Assembly: GCA_019739225.1 (NCBI GenBank)
Contig: JAHHDT010000005.1
Location: 62,001-126,000, forward strand
Length of the DNA: 64,000 nucleotides
From: Aquamicrobium sp.
GTDB lineage: Bacteria; Pseudomonadota; Alphaproteobacteria; Rhizobiales; Rhizobiaceae
Reading direction: 5' to 3'
Under the pieces are notes generated by a model, which searched no databases, had not been told where the DNA came from, and worked only from the letters and a program-made list of their open reading frames with translations. Each line of letters opens with the position of its first letter. The stretch's first letter is position 1. This document shows, in pieces, positions 27,373 to 36,234 of the stretch. The position numbers were made by a program, and so were the translations under genes.

Positions 27373-28329
27373 ATGAGCACAGTTCGCGATACCACATCAT
27401 CCAGGCTCGACGATGCGGCCCGAGCCGGCTGGCTCTACTATGTTGCCGGCAACACGCAGGACCAGATTGCGACCAAGCTCGGCGTCTCGCGCCAGTCTGC
27501 GCAACGCCTTGTATCGCTGGCGGTTTCCGAAGGGCTGGTGAAGGTACGCATCGACCATCCGATTGCGAACTGCCTCCAACTGGCCTCCCGGTTGCGCGAG
27601 CGGTTTGGGCTTGATCTTGTGGAGGTCGTGCCCAGCGACCCCGGATCGGCTTCGACAACGCTTGGCGTCGCGGAAGCCGCTTCCGCCGAGATCGAGAGGC
27701 GGCTGTCTTCACAGCAACCGATTGTGATGGCGCTCGGCACCGGGCGCACGCTGAAGGCCGCCATCGAAAAGCTGCCTGCGATGGAATGCCAGCAGCACAA
27801 GGTCGTGTCGCTGACCGGCAATATCGCGCCGGACGGGTCGGCTGCTTTCTACAATGTCGTCTTCACCATGGCCGACAAGGTCAAGTCGCGCTCTTTCCCG
27901 ATGCCTCTGCCGGTCATCGCCTCGTCGCCGGAAGAGCGCGCCCTGCTGCACGGTCAGGAACTCATCCGCGCGACGATGACACTCGCCGCCCAGGCTGACG
28001 TTACCTTTGTCGGCGTTGGCGATCTCGGGCCGGAGGCGCCGCTCTACCAGGACGGTTTTATATCCAAGGACGAGCTCGAGGCGTTGCGTAAGGCCGGCGC
28101 AGTCGCCGAGATCGTCGGCTGGGCGTTCGACAGCAAGGGCAGACCGGTGGAGGATGTCATCAACGACCGCGTGGCCTCGACACCGATCCCCTCGCGGGAT
28201 TCGTCCGAGGTGATCGCGCTCGCCATGGGCGAGCGAAAGCTGCCCGGCATTTTCGCTGCGGTCAGCGGTCGGCTCGTCAATGGCCTGATTACCGATGAGC
28301 GCACGGCGTCCGCACTTCTTGCCATGTAG
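27373..28329 (+). CDS. SorC/DeoR-type sugar-binding transcriptional regulator
   Basis: A 318-residue SorC-family regulator. The N-terminal helix-turn-helix (AGNTQDQIATKLGVSRQSAQRLVSLAVSEGLVKVRI) is followed by a sugar-binding domain with ALGTGRTLKAAIE, KVVSLTGNIAPDGSAAF and FVGVGDLGPEAPLYQDGFISKDEL, then GRLVNGLITDERTASALL. Regulators of this type with these blocks stand beside polyol ABC operons in rhizobia, and it probably controls the smo/mtl operon that starts 1.3 kb downstream, past the DUF1127/LysR pair. The ATG at 27373 fits the homologous length better than an in-frame TTG at 27343. Confidence 0.88.
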   Translation: MSTVRDTTSSRLDDAARAGWLYYVAGNTQDQIATKLGVSRQSAQRLVSLAVSEGLVKVRIDHPIANCLQLASRLRERFGLDLVEVVPSDPGSASTTLGVAEAASAEIERRLSSQQPIVMALGTGRTLKAAIEKLPAMECQQHKVVSLTGNIAPDGSAAFYNVVFTMADKVKSRSFPMPLPVIASSPEERALLHGQELIRATMTLAAQADVTFVGVGDLGPEAPLYQDGFISKDELEALRKAGAVAEIVGWAFDSKGRPVEDVINDRVASTPIPSRDSSEVIALAMGERKLPGIFAAVSGRLVNGLITDERTASALLAM

Positions 28330-28332
28330 CGG

Positions 28333-28521
28333 CTAGATTCGTCTTCGCGGATCGTGGCTGTCGATCAGGCCGATGTCCCTTTGCATGTGTTCCGTCAGAT
28401 GGCGGATTTCTACCCTTCTCGTCTTCTTGCGCGTCAATCGCGACAGAATGGCATGCGCCAGGCTTGCCCAGCTTGACCTTGTGCGCTCGGGATGTCGCAT
28501 CGGGGATACTATTGTAACCAT
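28333..28521 (-). CDS. DUF1127 small protein
   Basis: A 62-residue basic protein. The C-terminal half, with Arg/Lys-rich residues and then RHLTEHMQRDIGLIDSHDPRR, matches DUF1127 (about 40-50 residues, ending in the DIGL motif). DUF1127 proteins in alphaproteobacteria have been linked to phosphate, polyamine and stress responses and to RNA metabolism. It is divergent from the LysR gene, with about 106 bases between the two starts, and its 3' end lies only 3 bases from the SorC-type gene, which is convergent with it. Confidence 0.8.
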   Translation of the reverse strand: MVTIVSPMRHPERTRSSWASLAHAILSRLTRKKTRRVEIRHLTEHMQRDIGLIDSHDPRRRI

Positions 28522-28613
28522 GAGGGGGCCGCTTTCCTGAAATCCTGCTTATGCGTCAGTGTTTCAGATCGTCCCAAAAGGCTCTAAAATCTAACAAAAC
28601 ATCGATCATTTAG

Positions 28614-28630
28614 CATAAGGAATACTTATG
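28614..28630 (+). promoter_or_regulatory. Inverted repeat overlapping the LysR start codon (LysR-type box)
   Basis: CATAAG-N5-CTTATG, a perfect 6-base inverted repeat that contains a T-N11-A motif, as LysR regulators bind. The last three bases are the ATG of the LysR gene. It is in the divergent region with the DUF1127 gene. The repeat is seen directly; the binding role is inferred. Confidence 0.5.
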
Positions 28631-29524
28631 TATCGTAACCTGCCGCCACTTTCTGCCGTGCGCGTTTTCGAGGCGGCGGCGCGTCACGGCAGCTTCACGC
28701 GCGCTGCCGACGAGCTCGGCATGACGCAGGCGGCGGTGAGCTATCAGATCAAGGCGCTTGAAGAGCGCGTTGGGGCGCCGCTCTTCCTGCGGCGGCCCCG
28801 TCAGGTCGAGCTGACGGAGATGGGACTTCGTCTCGCCGCAGCATCGACGCAGGCACTCGACGTCCTCTCCGCAGCCTTCGGCACGATGCGTGACAATGTT
28901 GCGGGCAAGCTGACGATCAGCACCGTGCCCACGCTCGCGACCAACTGGCTGGCGCCGAGGCTGGGTCTGTTCCAGCTTGCCAATCCGTCGATCGCGGTCC
29001 GGCTGGAAACGTCGCCGCGCTACGTCGACTTCAGCCGGGAAGATGTGGATGTGGCGATCCGTGTCGGCAACGGCAACTGGCCCGGCCTCGTTGCTCATCG
29101 GCTGCTGCCAACGATTTTCACCCCGATGCTCAGTCCGGAGCTTGCAGCCTCGATCGGCGGCATCAACGAACCTGCCGATCTTCTGCGCCTGCCGATCCTG
29201 ACCCCGACCGATCCTTGGTGGTCGCAGTGGTTGACGGCCGCGGGCGTCTCTCCGGAGGGACTGAAGGGCCGTCCACAGAACGAGATGGGCTCGCAGGCCA
29301 ACGAGGCGCGCGCGGCGATTGCGGGTCAGGGCGTCGCTATCCTGACTCCATTTTTCTTCACGAGCGAACTCGCTTCGGGCCGCCTCATTCAGCCTTTCGA
29401 TCTCCTGTGGGAGGACAAGGCGTCTTTCTGGCTGGTCTATCCACAGGGGCGCCGCAACCTGCCGAAGATCAGCGCCTTCCGATCGTGGATCCTGGCAGAG
29501 GCTGCGGCGTCACAATCGGATTGA
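28628..29524 (+). CDS. LysR family regulator, GcvA-like
   Basis: A 298-residue LysR-type regulator. The N-terminal winged helix-turn-helix is textbook (LPPLSAVRVFEAAARHGSFTRAADELGMTQAAVSYQIKALEERVGAPLFLRR), followed by a periplasmic-binding-like effector domain with the GcvA-type LTISTVPTLATNWLAPRLGLFQ start. The residues after LETSPRYVDFSREDVDVAIRVG also fit GcvA relatives. It is divergent from a DUF1127 gene; in Brucella, the LysR regulator VtlR controls DUF1127 genes, so a similar link is possible. The start ATG overlaps a LysR box. Confidence 0.92.
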   Translation: MYRNLPPLSAVRVFEAAARHGSFTRAADELGMTQAAVSYQIKALEERVGAPLFLRRPRQVELTEMGLRLAAASTQALDVLSAAFGTMRDNVAGKLTISTVPTLATNWLAPRLGLFQLANPSIAVRLETSPRYVDFSREDVDVAIRVGNGNWPGLVAHRLLPTIFTPMLSPELAASIGGINEPADLLRLPILTPTDPWWSQWLTAAGVSPEGLKGRPQNEMGSQANEARAAIAGQGVAILTPFFFTSELASGRLIQPFDLLWEDKASFWLVYPQGRRNLPKISAFRSWILAEAAASQSD

Positions 29525-29556
29525 GGCAACCCCGCATCGAGGTGTCCGTCGCCTGA

Positions 29557-29585
29557 GATTCGATGCTGCGCCGCAGCATCGAATC
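29557..29585 (+). terminator. Long perfect inverted repeat between LysR gene and smoE
   Basis: Thirteen-base perfect arms (GATTCGATGCTGC and complement) with a 3-base loop, 32 bases after the LysR stop. No T run follows. It could terminate the LysR transcript or be a protein-binding site upstream of the smoE promoter at 29590. Confidence 0.5.
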
Positions 29586-29589
29586 CGGC

Positions 29590-29641
29590 TTGACTTTCGG
29601 CAAGCTAAACTGAATATTTGCCCAACAAACTAGCAATTGCT
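29590..29641 (+). promoter_or_regulatory. smo operon promoter and candidate SorC operator
   Basis: TTGACT and AATATT are 17 bases apart (29590-29618), a plausible promoter. The stretch right after the -10 holds TTGC-N11-GCAA (29618-29636) and the 10-base palindrome AGCAATTGCT (29632-29641), placed where a repressor would block initiation. The SorC-type regulator 1.3 kb upstream is the natural candidate to bind it. Confidence 0.45.
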
Positions 29642-29666
29642 CATCATGGTTCTAGGGAGGATATCC

Positions 29667-30977
29667 ATGAAACTGAGATCTGCGCTGCTCGGCGCATGCT
29701 CCGTCGTCGCCCTGTCGGGCACTGCGCTCGCCGAGACGATCACCATCGCAACTGTCAACAACGGCGACATGATCCGCATGCAGCGGCTCGCCGAAGACTT
29801 CACGGCCAAGCATCCGGATATCGAGCTGCAGTGGGTGACGCTGGAGGAGAACGTTCTGCGCGAGCGGGTCACCACCGACATCGCCGCCAGCGGCGGGCAG
29901 TATGACGTGATGACCATCGGCAATTACGAGGTGCCGATCTGGGCAAAGCAGGGCTGGCTGCTCGAACTCAACGGTCTCGGCGACGACTACGACGTCGACG
30001 ACCTCCTGCCCGCCATTCGCGGCGGCCTTTCCGTCGACGGCAAGCTCTATGCTGCGCCGTTCTACGGCGAGTCGGCGATGATCATGTACCGCACCGACCT
30101 GTTCGAGGGTTCGGGCCTCGAAATGCCGGAATCGCCGACCTGGGAATTCATCGGAGAGGCTGCCCGCAAGATCAAGGCGGACAACCCGGATGTGAACGGC
30201 ATCTGCCTGCGCGGCAAGGCCGGCTGGGGCGAGAACATGGCGTTCATCACCGCCCTGGTGAACTCCTATGGCGGCCGCTGGTTCGACGAGAACTGGCAGC
30301 CTCAGTTCGATCAGCCGGAGTGGAAGAATGCCTTCCAGTTCTATGTCGACCTGATGAACGATGCCGGCCCGTCGGGCGCCTCGTCCAACGGCTTCAACGA
30401 GAACCTGACGCTCTTCCAGCAGGGCAAGTGCGCCATGTGGATGGACGCGACGGTCGCGGCATCCTTCGTCTCAAATCCGGAAGATTCCACCGTGGCCGAC
30501 AAGGTCGGCTATGCGATCTTCCCCGATACCGGCAACGGCAATCACGGTCACTGGCTGTGGTCCTGGAACCTGGCGGTGCCGGCGAGCTCGGCCAAGGCCG
30601 ACGCGGCGCAGACCTTCATCGCCTGGGCGACGAACAAGGCCTATACCGAGCTGGTTGCGGAGAAGGAGGGCTGGGCCAACGTACCGCCCGGCACCCGCAC
30701 CTCGCTCTATGAGAACGAGGCCTACAAGGAAGCCGCGCCCTTCGCGGAGCCAACCCTTGCTGCCATGAACGCTGCCGACATCACCAATCCGTCGGTGAAG
30801 CCGGTGCCCTACACAGGTGGCCAGTTCGTCGCGATCCCGGAATTCCAGGGGCTCGGCACGACGGTCGGCCAGCTTTTCTCGGCGGCTCTCGCCGGTCAGA
30901 TGTCCGTCGATGACGCGCTGGCGCAGGCGCAGAATGTCGCGACCCGCGAAATGACCCGCTCCGGCTACATCAAATAG
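29667..30977 (+). CDS. smoE: Polyol ABC transporter substrate-binding protein SmoE
   Basis: A 436-residue periplasmic sugar-binding protein (family 1) with a Sec signal peptide ending GTALAE (about residue 22). The mature sequence TITIATVNNGDMIRMQRLAEDFTAKHPDIELQWVTLEENVLRERVTTDIA is the start typical of the sorbitol/mannitol-binding proteins. It is the first gene of an eight-gene polyol operon with the same order as Sinorhizobium smoEFGKS-mtlK. It binds sorbitol and/or mannitol for the SmoFGK importer. Preceded by AGGGAGGA. A hairpin and a repeat element separate it from smoF. Confidence 0.9.
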   Translation: MKLRSALLGACSVVALSGTALAETITIATVNNGDMIRMQRLAEDFTAKHPDIELQWVTLEENVLRERVTTDIAASGGQYDVMTIGNYEVPIWAKQGWLLELNGLGDDYDVDDLLPAIRGGLSVDGKLYAAPFYGESAMIMYRTDLFEGSGLEMPESPTWEFIGEAARKIKADNPDVNGICLRGKAGWGENMAFITALVNSYGGRWFDENWQPQFDQPEWKNAFQFYVDLMNDAGPSGASSNGFNENLTLFQQGKCAMWMDATVAASFVSNPEDSTVADKVGYAIFPDTGNGNHGHWLWSWNLAVPASSAKADAAQTFIAWATNKAYTELVAEKEGWANVPPGTRTSLYENEAYKEAAPFAEPTLAAMNAADITNPSVKPVPYTGGQFVAIPEFQGLGTTVGQLFSAALAGQMSVDDALAQAQNVATREMTRSGYIK

Positions 30978-30994
30978 GCTTCCTCCCGAAGCCT

Positions 30995-31020
30995 GGCCGT
31001 CCGGCTCCGGCCGGGCGGCC
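30995..31020 (+). terminator. Hairpin after smoE
   Basis: Ten-base arms (GGCCGTCCGG against CCGGGCGGCC, one G-T wobble), with a 6-base loop, 17 bases after the smoE stop. A stabilising or attenuating hairpin between binding-protein and permease genes. Confidence 0.5.
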
Positions 31021-31037
31021 GCCCTTTCGGAAGATCA

Positions 31038-31169
31038 TGCGTCCTTCGAGGCTCGCTGCGCTCGCACCTCAGGATGAGGACTGCCGTGCATCAGCCCCAC
31101 AAGCGGTTGGCTCGATCAAACTACCTCCCTCATCCTGAGGTGCGAGCGCAGCGAGCCTCGAAGGACGCA
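31038..31169. repeat. Palindromic repeat element, copy 1 (42-base perfect inverted arms)
   Basis: Two arms, 31038-31079 and 31128-31169, are exact reverse complements over 42 bases and flank 48 bases of unique sequence. The arm starts TGCGTCCTTCGAGGCTCGC and ends with CCTCAGGATGAGG. The same family occurs again at 38758-38900. These are REP-like elements common in rhizobial intergenic DNA. It sits inside the smo operon between smoE and smoF without a coding role. Confidence 0.85.
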
Positions 31170-31227
31170 CTTTCCGGCAAATCTCGCCGGACGATACGGA
31201 ACAGGAACCCAGCAAGGGACCCCTGCC

Positions 31228-32100
31228 ATGGCTACGCGACAAACCAGAACGCTTGCCCGCCTGATGATGGCCCCCGCCGTCGTTCTGCTGCTGATCTGGA
31301 TGATCGTGCCGCTGTCCATGACGATCTGGTACTCGTTCCAGAACTACAACATGCTGAACCCGGCCATGCGCGGCTTCGCCGGCTTCTTCAACTACGTCTA
31401 TTTCTATACGGATCCGGCCTTCTATCAGGCGATCATCAACACGCTGTTCATTGTCGTCGGGGTGCTGTTCATCACCATCGTCGGCGGCATCGCTTTGGCG
31501 CTTCTGCTCGACCAGCCGATCTTCGGCCAGGGCATCGTGCGTATCCTCGTCATCTCCCCCTTCTTCGTGATGCCGCCGGTCGCGGCGCTCATCTGGAAGA
31601 ACATGATCATGCACCCCGGCTACGGGGTGCTGGCGGATGTCTCGCGCTTCCTCGGTCTCCAGCCCGTCGACTGGTTCGCTCAGTATCCGCTCACCTCGGT
31701 CATCATTATCGTTGCGTGGCAATGGCTGCCGTTCGCGACCCTGATCCTGCTGACGGCCCTGCAGTCGCTCGACGAGGAGCAGAAGGAGGCGGCCGAAATG
31801 GACGGCGCCAACTTCGCCAACCGCTTCTGGTATCTGACCCTGCCGCACCTGGCGCGGGCGATCACGGTTGTGATCCTGATCCAGACGATCTTCCTGCTCG
31901 CCGTTTATGCTGAGATTCTCGTCACCACCAATGGCGGCCCCGGCTATGCCACGACAAACCTCGCCTTCCTGATCTACCGCACGGCGCTTCTGTCCTACGA
32001 CGTCGGCGGCGCATCGGCCGGAGGCGTGATCGCGGTCGTCCTCGCCAACATCGTCGCCATCTTCCTGATGCGCGCCGTCGGCCGCAACCTCGACAGGTAA
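31228..32100 (+). CDS. smoF: Polyol ABC transporter permease SmoF
   Basis: A 290-residue inner-membrane permease of the sugar ABC family (MalF-like) with six helices. The EAA loop is visible as EEQKEAAEMDGANFANRFWYLTLPHL. It pairs with SmoG to form the translocation channel. Preceded by AAGGGA. smoF is 250 bases after smoE, a gap occupied by a hairpin and a repeat; smoG follows after 12 bases. Confidence 0.93.
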   Translation: MATRQTRTLARLMMAPAVVLLLIWMIVPLSMTIWYSFQNYNMLNPAMRGFAGFFNYVYFYTDPAFYQAIINTLFIVVGVLFITIVGGIALALLLDQPIFGQGIVRILVISPFFVMPPVAALIWKNMIMHPGYGVLADVSRFLGLQPVDWFAQYPLTSVIIIVAWQWLPFATLILLTALQSLDEEQKEAAEMDGANFANRFWYLTLPHLARAITVVILIQTIFLLAVYAEILVTTNGGPGYATTNLAFLIYRTALLSYDVGGASAGGVIAVVLANIVAIFLMRAVGRNLDR

Positions 32101-32112
32101 GGGAGAGACGAT

Positions 32113-32937
32113 ATGGCACGCGCAGTCTCCACACGCCGCAAATGGATCGCCACGGCAGCCGCCTGGGTGGTCGCCCTGGTGATCTTCTTTCCCATCTTCT
32201 ACATGGTCGTCACCTCGCTGAAGACCGAGCCCGAGGCGATCGCAGGCATCAGCCTCATCCCCTCCGGCACCTTCGAGAACTATGTCGAGGTCCAGACCCA
32301 GCGCGACTATTTCAAGCCGTTCCTGAATTCGGTGATCATCTCGCTGGGCTCGACATTGATCGCGCTGCTGATCGCCATCCCGGCCGCATGGTCGATGGGA
32401 TTCTCGCCGACGCGTCGGACCAAGGACATCCTCATGTGGATGCTGTCGACCAAGATGATGCCGGCCGTCGGCGTCCTTGTGCCGATGTTCCTCATCTTCC
32501 GCGACACAGGCCTGCTCGATACGAGGATCGGCCTGACCGTCGTCCTCACGCTCATCAACCTGCCGATCGTGGTGTGGATGCTCTACACCTATTTCCGCGA
32601 AATTCCCGGCGAGATTCTCGAGGCCGCCCGCATGGATGGCGCGACGCTGATGGGCGAGATCGTCTATGTGCTGACGCCGATGGCGGTGCCAGGCATCGCG
32701 TCCACCATGCTGCTCAACATCATTCTCGCCTGGAACGAGGCGTTCTGGTCGATCCGTCTTTCGGCGGCGAACGCGGCCCCCCTGACGGCGTTCATCGCCT
32801 CTTTCTCCAGCCCTCAGGGCCTCTTCTGGGCCAAGCTTTCGGCAGCGTCCACGCTCGCCATCGCGCCGATCCTCATCATGGGTTGGTTCTCGCAGCGCCA
32901 GCTCGTGCGCGGGCTCACCTTCGGCGCCGTCAAATAG
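32113..32937 (+). CDS. smoG: Polyol ABC transporter permease SmoG
   Basis: A 274-residue MalG-type permease with six helices. The EAA motif is [29 protein letters not shown], followed by [12 protein letters not shown]. It is the second channel subunit of the SmoEFGK sorbitol/mannitol importer. The gene is preceded by AGGGAGA and followed 16 bases later by smoK. Confidence 0.93.
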   Translation: MARAVSTRRKWIATAAAWVVALVIFFPIFYMVVTSLKTEPEAIAGISLIPSGTFENYVEVQTQRDYFKPFLNSVIISLGSTLIALLIAIPAAWSMGFSPTRRTKDILMWMLSTKMMPAVGVLVPMFLIFRDTGLLDTRIGLTVVLTLINLPIVVWMLYTYFREIPGEILEAARMDGATLMGEIVYVLTPMAVPGIASTMLLNIILAWNEAFWSIRLSAANAAPLTAFIASFSSPQGLFWAKLSAASTLAIAPILIMGWFSQRQLVRGLTFGAVK

Positions 32938-32953
32938 GTTTCGGGAGGAAGCC

Positions 32954-33952
32954 ATGGGCAACATCACGCTCAAGAACGTGCACAAGGCTTTCGGGGCGAC
33001 GGTCATCATCCCCGACATCGACCTTGAGATTTCAGACGGCGAGTTCGTCGTCTTCGTCGGCCCGTCGGGGTGCGGTAAGTCCACGCTGCTGCGGCTGATC
33101 GCGGGTCTGGAAGACACCACCTCCGGCACCATCCTGATCGACGGCGCCGACATGACGGGCGAGGCACCCGCCAAGCGTGGCCTGGCGATGGTTTTCCAGT
33201 CCTATGCGCTCTATCCGCATATGAGCGTCTACAACAACATCGCCTTCCCCCTGAAAATGGCGAAGGCCGACAAGGAAACCATCGACGCCAAGGTGCGGGC
33301 AGCGGCCCAGACGCTGAACCTCACCGCCTATCTCGAACGGCGCCCGGGGCAGCTTTCAGGCGGCCAGCGCCAGCGTGTCGCCATCGGCCGCGCCATCGTG
33401 CGCCAGCCCTCGGCCTTCCTGTTCGACGAGCCCCTGTCGAACCTGGACGCCGCCCTGCGCGGGACGATGCGGCTGGAAATCAGCGAGCTGCACCAGCAGC
33501 TCAAGACGACCATGATCTATGTCACCCACGATCAGGTCGAGGCGATGACCATGGCCGACAAGATCGTGGTGCTGAATGCCGGCAACATCGAGCAGGTCGG
33601 CTCGCCTCTCGACCTCTATCGTTCGCCCCGCAATCTCTTCGTGGCAGGGTTTATCGGATCGCCGCGTATGAACTTCGTCACCGGCGCGGAGGCTGCCAGG
33701 CACAACGCGGCGACCATCGGCGTGCGGCCCGAACATATCAGGCTGTCGACCACCGAGGGTGCCTGGAAAGGGGTGGTCGGCGTCGCGGAGCATCTGGGTT
33801 CGGACACGTTCCTGCACATCCAGGTCGAAGGCGTCGGCCAGGTGACCGCGCGTGCTGATGGTGAGTTTACAGTGCACCATGGCGATGCGGTCTGGCTCAC
33901 GCCCGAACCGTCGAAGATTCATCGTTTCGACGCGGACGGGAACGCGATCTGA
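32954..33952 (+). CDS. smoK: Polyol ABC transporter ATP-binding protein SmoK
   Basis: A 332-residue MalK/UgpC-type ATPase. Walker A is GPSGCGKST (36-44), the signature is [14 protein letters not shown] (from about 134), and Walker B is [12 protein letters not shown], followed by the switch His in [15 protein letters not shown]. The C-terminal beta domain ([23 protein letters not shown]) is shorter than in E. coli MalK but usual for this group. It energises the SmoFG channel. It overlaps smoS by 1 base (TGATG). Confidence 0.95.
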   Translation: MGNITLKNVHKAFGATVIIPDIDLEISDGEFVVFVGPSGCGKSTLLRLIAGLEDTTSGTILIDGADMTGEAPAKRGLAMVFQSYALYPHMSVYNNIAFPLKMAKADKETIDAKVRAAAQTLNLTAYLERRPGQLSGGQRQRVAIGRAIVRQPSAFLFDEPLSNLDAALRGTMRLEISELHQQLKTTMIYVTHDQVEAMTMADKIVVLNAGNIEQVGSPLDLYRSPRNLFVAGFIGSPRMNFVTGAEAARHNAATIGVRPEHIRLSTTEGAWKGVVGVAEHLGSDTFLHIQVEGVGQVTARADGEFTVHHGDAVWLTPEPSKIHRFDADGNAI

Positions 33953-34725
33953 TGGGGCGTCTGGCCGGCAAATCGGCATTGATCACGGGCTCGGCGCGCG
34001 GCATCGGCCGCGCCTTCGCCGAAGCCTATGCCGGCGAGGGCGCGACGGTCGCCATCGCCGACATCGATCTCGACAGGGCCAGTGAGACCGCGCGTCAGAT
34101 AGGCGACGCTGCCTACGCGCTCCAGTTCGATGTAACCCGCCAAAGCTCCATAGATGAAGCGATCAAGGCTGCCGAAGAACATGCCGGCGGCATCGACATT
34201 CTCGTCAACAATGCCGCCCTGTTCGACATGGCGCCGATCGTCGATATCACCCGCGAGAGCTACGATCGCCTGTTTGCCGTCAATGTCGCCGGCGCGCTGT
34301 TCACCATGCAGGCCGTCGCCCGGTCGATGATCGCGCGCGGAAAGGGCGGCAAGATCATCAACATGGCGAGCCAGGCCGGGCGTCGCGGCGAGGCGCTGGT
34401 CGGCGTCTATTGCGCCAGCAAGGCCGCGATCATCTCGCTCACCCAATCCGCAGGCCTCGATCTCATCCGGCATGGGATCAACGTCAACGCGATCGCGCCG
34501 GGTGTCGTGGAAGGCGAGCATTGGGAGCATGTCGACTCCCTGTTTGCGAAACACGAGGGTCTGGCTCCGGGCGAAAAGAAGAAGCAGGTCGGCGCGGCCG
34601 TTCCCTATGGCCGCATGGGCACCGCGCAGGATCTCGTCGGAATGGCGATCTTTCTGGCGACGAAGGAAGCCGACTACGTGGTCGCCCAGACCTACAATGT
34701 CGACGGCGGCAACTGGATGAGCTGA
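33952..34725 (+). CDS. smoS: Sorbitol dehydrogenase SmoS (SDR)
   Basis: A 257-residue classical short-chain dehydrogenase. The cofactor motif is TGSARGIG (residues 12-19), the Asn of NNAA at 87-88, and the catalytic Ser140, Tyr153, Lys157 (YCASK). The C-terminal region VEGEHWEHVDSLFAKHEGLAPGEKKKQVGAAVPYGRMG is the sorbitol/L-iditol-type sequence. It oxidises D-sorbitol (glucitol) to D-fructose with NAD. It starts inside the smoK stop codon, so it is translationally coupled. Confidence 0.93.
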   Translation: MGRLAGKSALITGSARGIGRAFAEAYAGEGATVAIADIDLDRASETARQIGDAAYALQFDVTRQSSIDEAIKAAEEHAGGIDILVNNAALFDMAPIVDITRESYDRLFAVNVAGALFTMQAVARSMIARGKGGKIINMASQAGRRGEALVGVYCASKAAIISLTQSAGLDLIRHGINVNAIAPGVVEGEHWEHVDSLFAKHEGLAPGEKKKQVGAAVPYGRMGTAQDLVGMAIFLATKEADYVVAQTYNVDGGNWMS

Positions 34726-34726
34726 G

Positions 34727-36205
34727 ATGGCAACGACACTTTCCCTCTCCACGCTCGGCAGCCTGCCCGAAGGCGTCGCGCGCCCGCATTATGGCCGCGA
34801 TGCGCTTTCGCCGGGCATTCTCCATTTCGGTGTCGGCAATTTCCACCGCGCGCATCAGGCCGCCTATCTGGACGATCTCTTCAATGCCGGGCGCGGGCAC
34901 GACTGGGCGATCGTGGGTGCCGGCGTGCTGGAAGCGGAGCGGGCCGGCAGGCAGAAGCTTGCCGCACAGGATTTCCTGTCGACCCTGGTCGAGCAGGATG
35001 CCGGACACATGAGCGCACGGGTAACCGGCGCGATGATCGACTTCGTCGAGCCTGGCGACGCGCAGGCGACAATCGAGCGGCTGGCCGACCCGGCAATCCG
35101 GATCGTCTCGCTCACCATAACCGAGGGGGGCTACTTCATTGATGCCGCGTCGGGGCGGTTCGACGCGGCGCATCCCGCGATCGTTGCCGATGCGCGCGAC
35201 ATTGCTGCCTCGCGCACGGTGTTCGGCATGATCGTTGCCGGCTTGATGAGACGGCGGGCGGCTGGCCTCGCGCCCTTCACCGTCATGTCGTGCGACAACA
35301 TCCCGGGCAATGGCCATGTCACCGAAGACGCGGTCGCCGGTCTTGCCGGGCTGGTCGATCCGGACTTGGCGCAATGGGTGAAGGAGAACGTTGCATTCCC
35401 CAATGCCATGGTCGATCGCATCACGCCGGCCACCAGCGACCGCGAACGCGAGATTCTCGCGCGCGAATTCGGTGTCACCGACGCCTGGCCCGTTTTCTGC
35501 GAACCGTTTCGGCAATGGGTGCTGGAGGACAGGTTTTCGGCTGGCCGGCCTCCGCTGGAAGAGGTCGGCGTGACGCTTGTCGACGATGTCGCGCCGTGGG
35601 AACTGATGAAGATCCGCATGCTCAATGGCGGCCATGCGGCAATCGCCTATCCCGCCGCATTGATGGACATTCATTTCGTGCACGAGGCGATGGAGGAACC
35701 GCTGATCCGCGGCTTCCTCGAAAAGCTGGAGCGGGAGGAGATCATCCCGGTCGTGCCGCCGGTGCCGGATACCAAGCTCGAGGATTATCTGGCGTTGATA
35801 GAGCGGCGTTTCGCCAACCCCAAGATCGGCGACACCATTGCGCGTCTGTGTCAGGATGGCTCGAACCGCCAGCCGAAATTCATCCTGCCGTCGGCTGCCG
35901 ACCGGTTGAAGGCTGGCGGAGGCGTGACCGGCCTGTCCCTGGTCTCGGCGCTGTGGTGCCGCTACTGCACGGGGACCAGTGACTCAGGCCGGACCATCGA
36001 GCCGAATGACGCGAGTGCGGAGCGTCTGAAGCAGGCAGCCCTTCAAGCCCGGCATGACCCACAGACCTTTCTGGCGCTTTCCGACATTTTCGGCGATATG
36101 GGCGGTGTGCCGGCCTTCGCGGCGGCCTTTGCCCGCAACCTCGCTGCCGTGTGGGAGCAGGGTGCGAGGGGCGCATTGAAATCCTATCTCGCCGGCACGC
36201 TCTGA
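34727..36205 (+). CDS. mtlK: Mannitol 2-dehydrogenase
   Basis: A 492-residue polyol-specific long-chain dehydrogenase that converts D-mannitol (and D-arabinitol, D-sorbitol in some) to the 2-keto sugar with NAD. Family blocks are GVGNFHRAHQAAYLDDL at the N-terminus, SLTITEGGYFI, MSCDNIPGNG, and KIRMLNGGHAAIAYPAALMD with the catalytic Lys region. It follows smoS after 1 base. With SmoS it covers both polyols imported by the transporter. Confidence 0.95.
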   Translation: MATTLSLSTLGSLPEGVARPHYGRDALSPGILHFGVGNFHRAHQAAYLDDLFNAGRGHDWAIVGAGVLEAERAGRQKLAAQDFLSTLVEQDAGHMSARVTGAMIDFVEPGDAQATIERLADPAIRIVSLTITEGGYFIDAASGRFDAAHPAIVADARDIAASRTVFGMIVAGLMRRRAAGLAPFTVMSCDNIPGNGHVTEDAVAGLAGLVDPDLAQWVKENVAFPNAMVDRITPATSDREREILAREFGVTDAWPVFCEPFRQWVLEDRFSAGRPPLEEVGVTLVDDVAPWELMKIRMLNGGHAAIAYPAALMDIHFVHEAMEEPLIRGFLEKLEREEIIPVVPPVPDTKLEDYLALIERRFANPKIGDTIARLCQDGSNRQPKFILPSAADRLKAGGGVTGLSLVSALWCRYCTGTSDSGRTIEPNDASAERLKQAALQARHDPQTFLALSDIFGDMGGVPAFAAAFARNLAAVWEQGARGALKSYLAGTL

Positions 36206-36234
36206 CCGGCCTTGCCGGAGGCGACGGAAGATCC

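Noticed and set aside
31069-33174. 701-codon open frame on the minus strand
   Set aside because: It overlaps smoF and smoG fully and has the same skewed composition (Asp, Arg, His, Gln); it is the complement shadow of transport genes.
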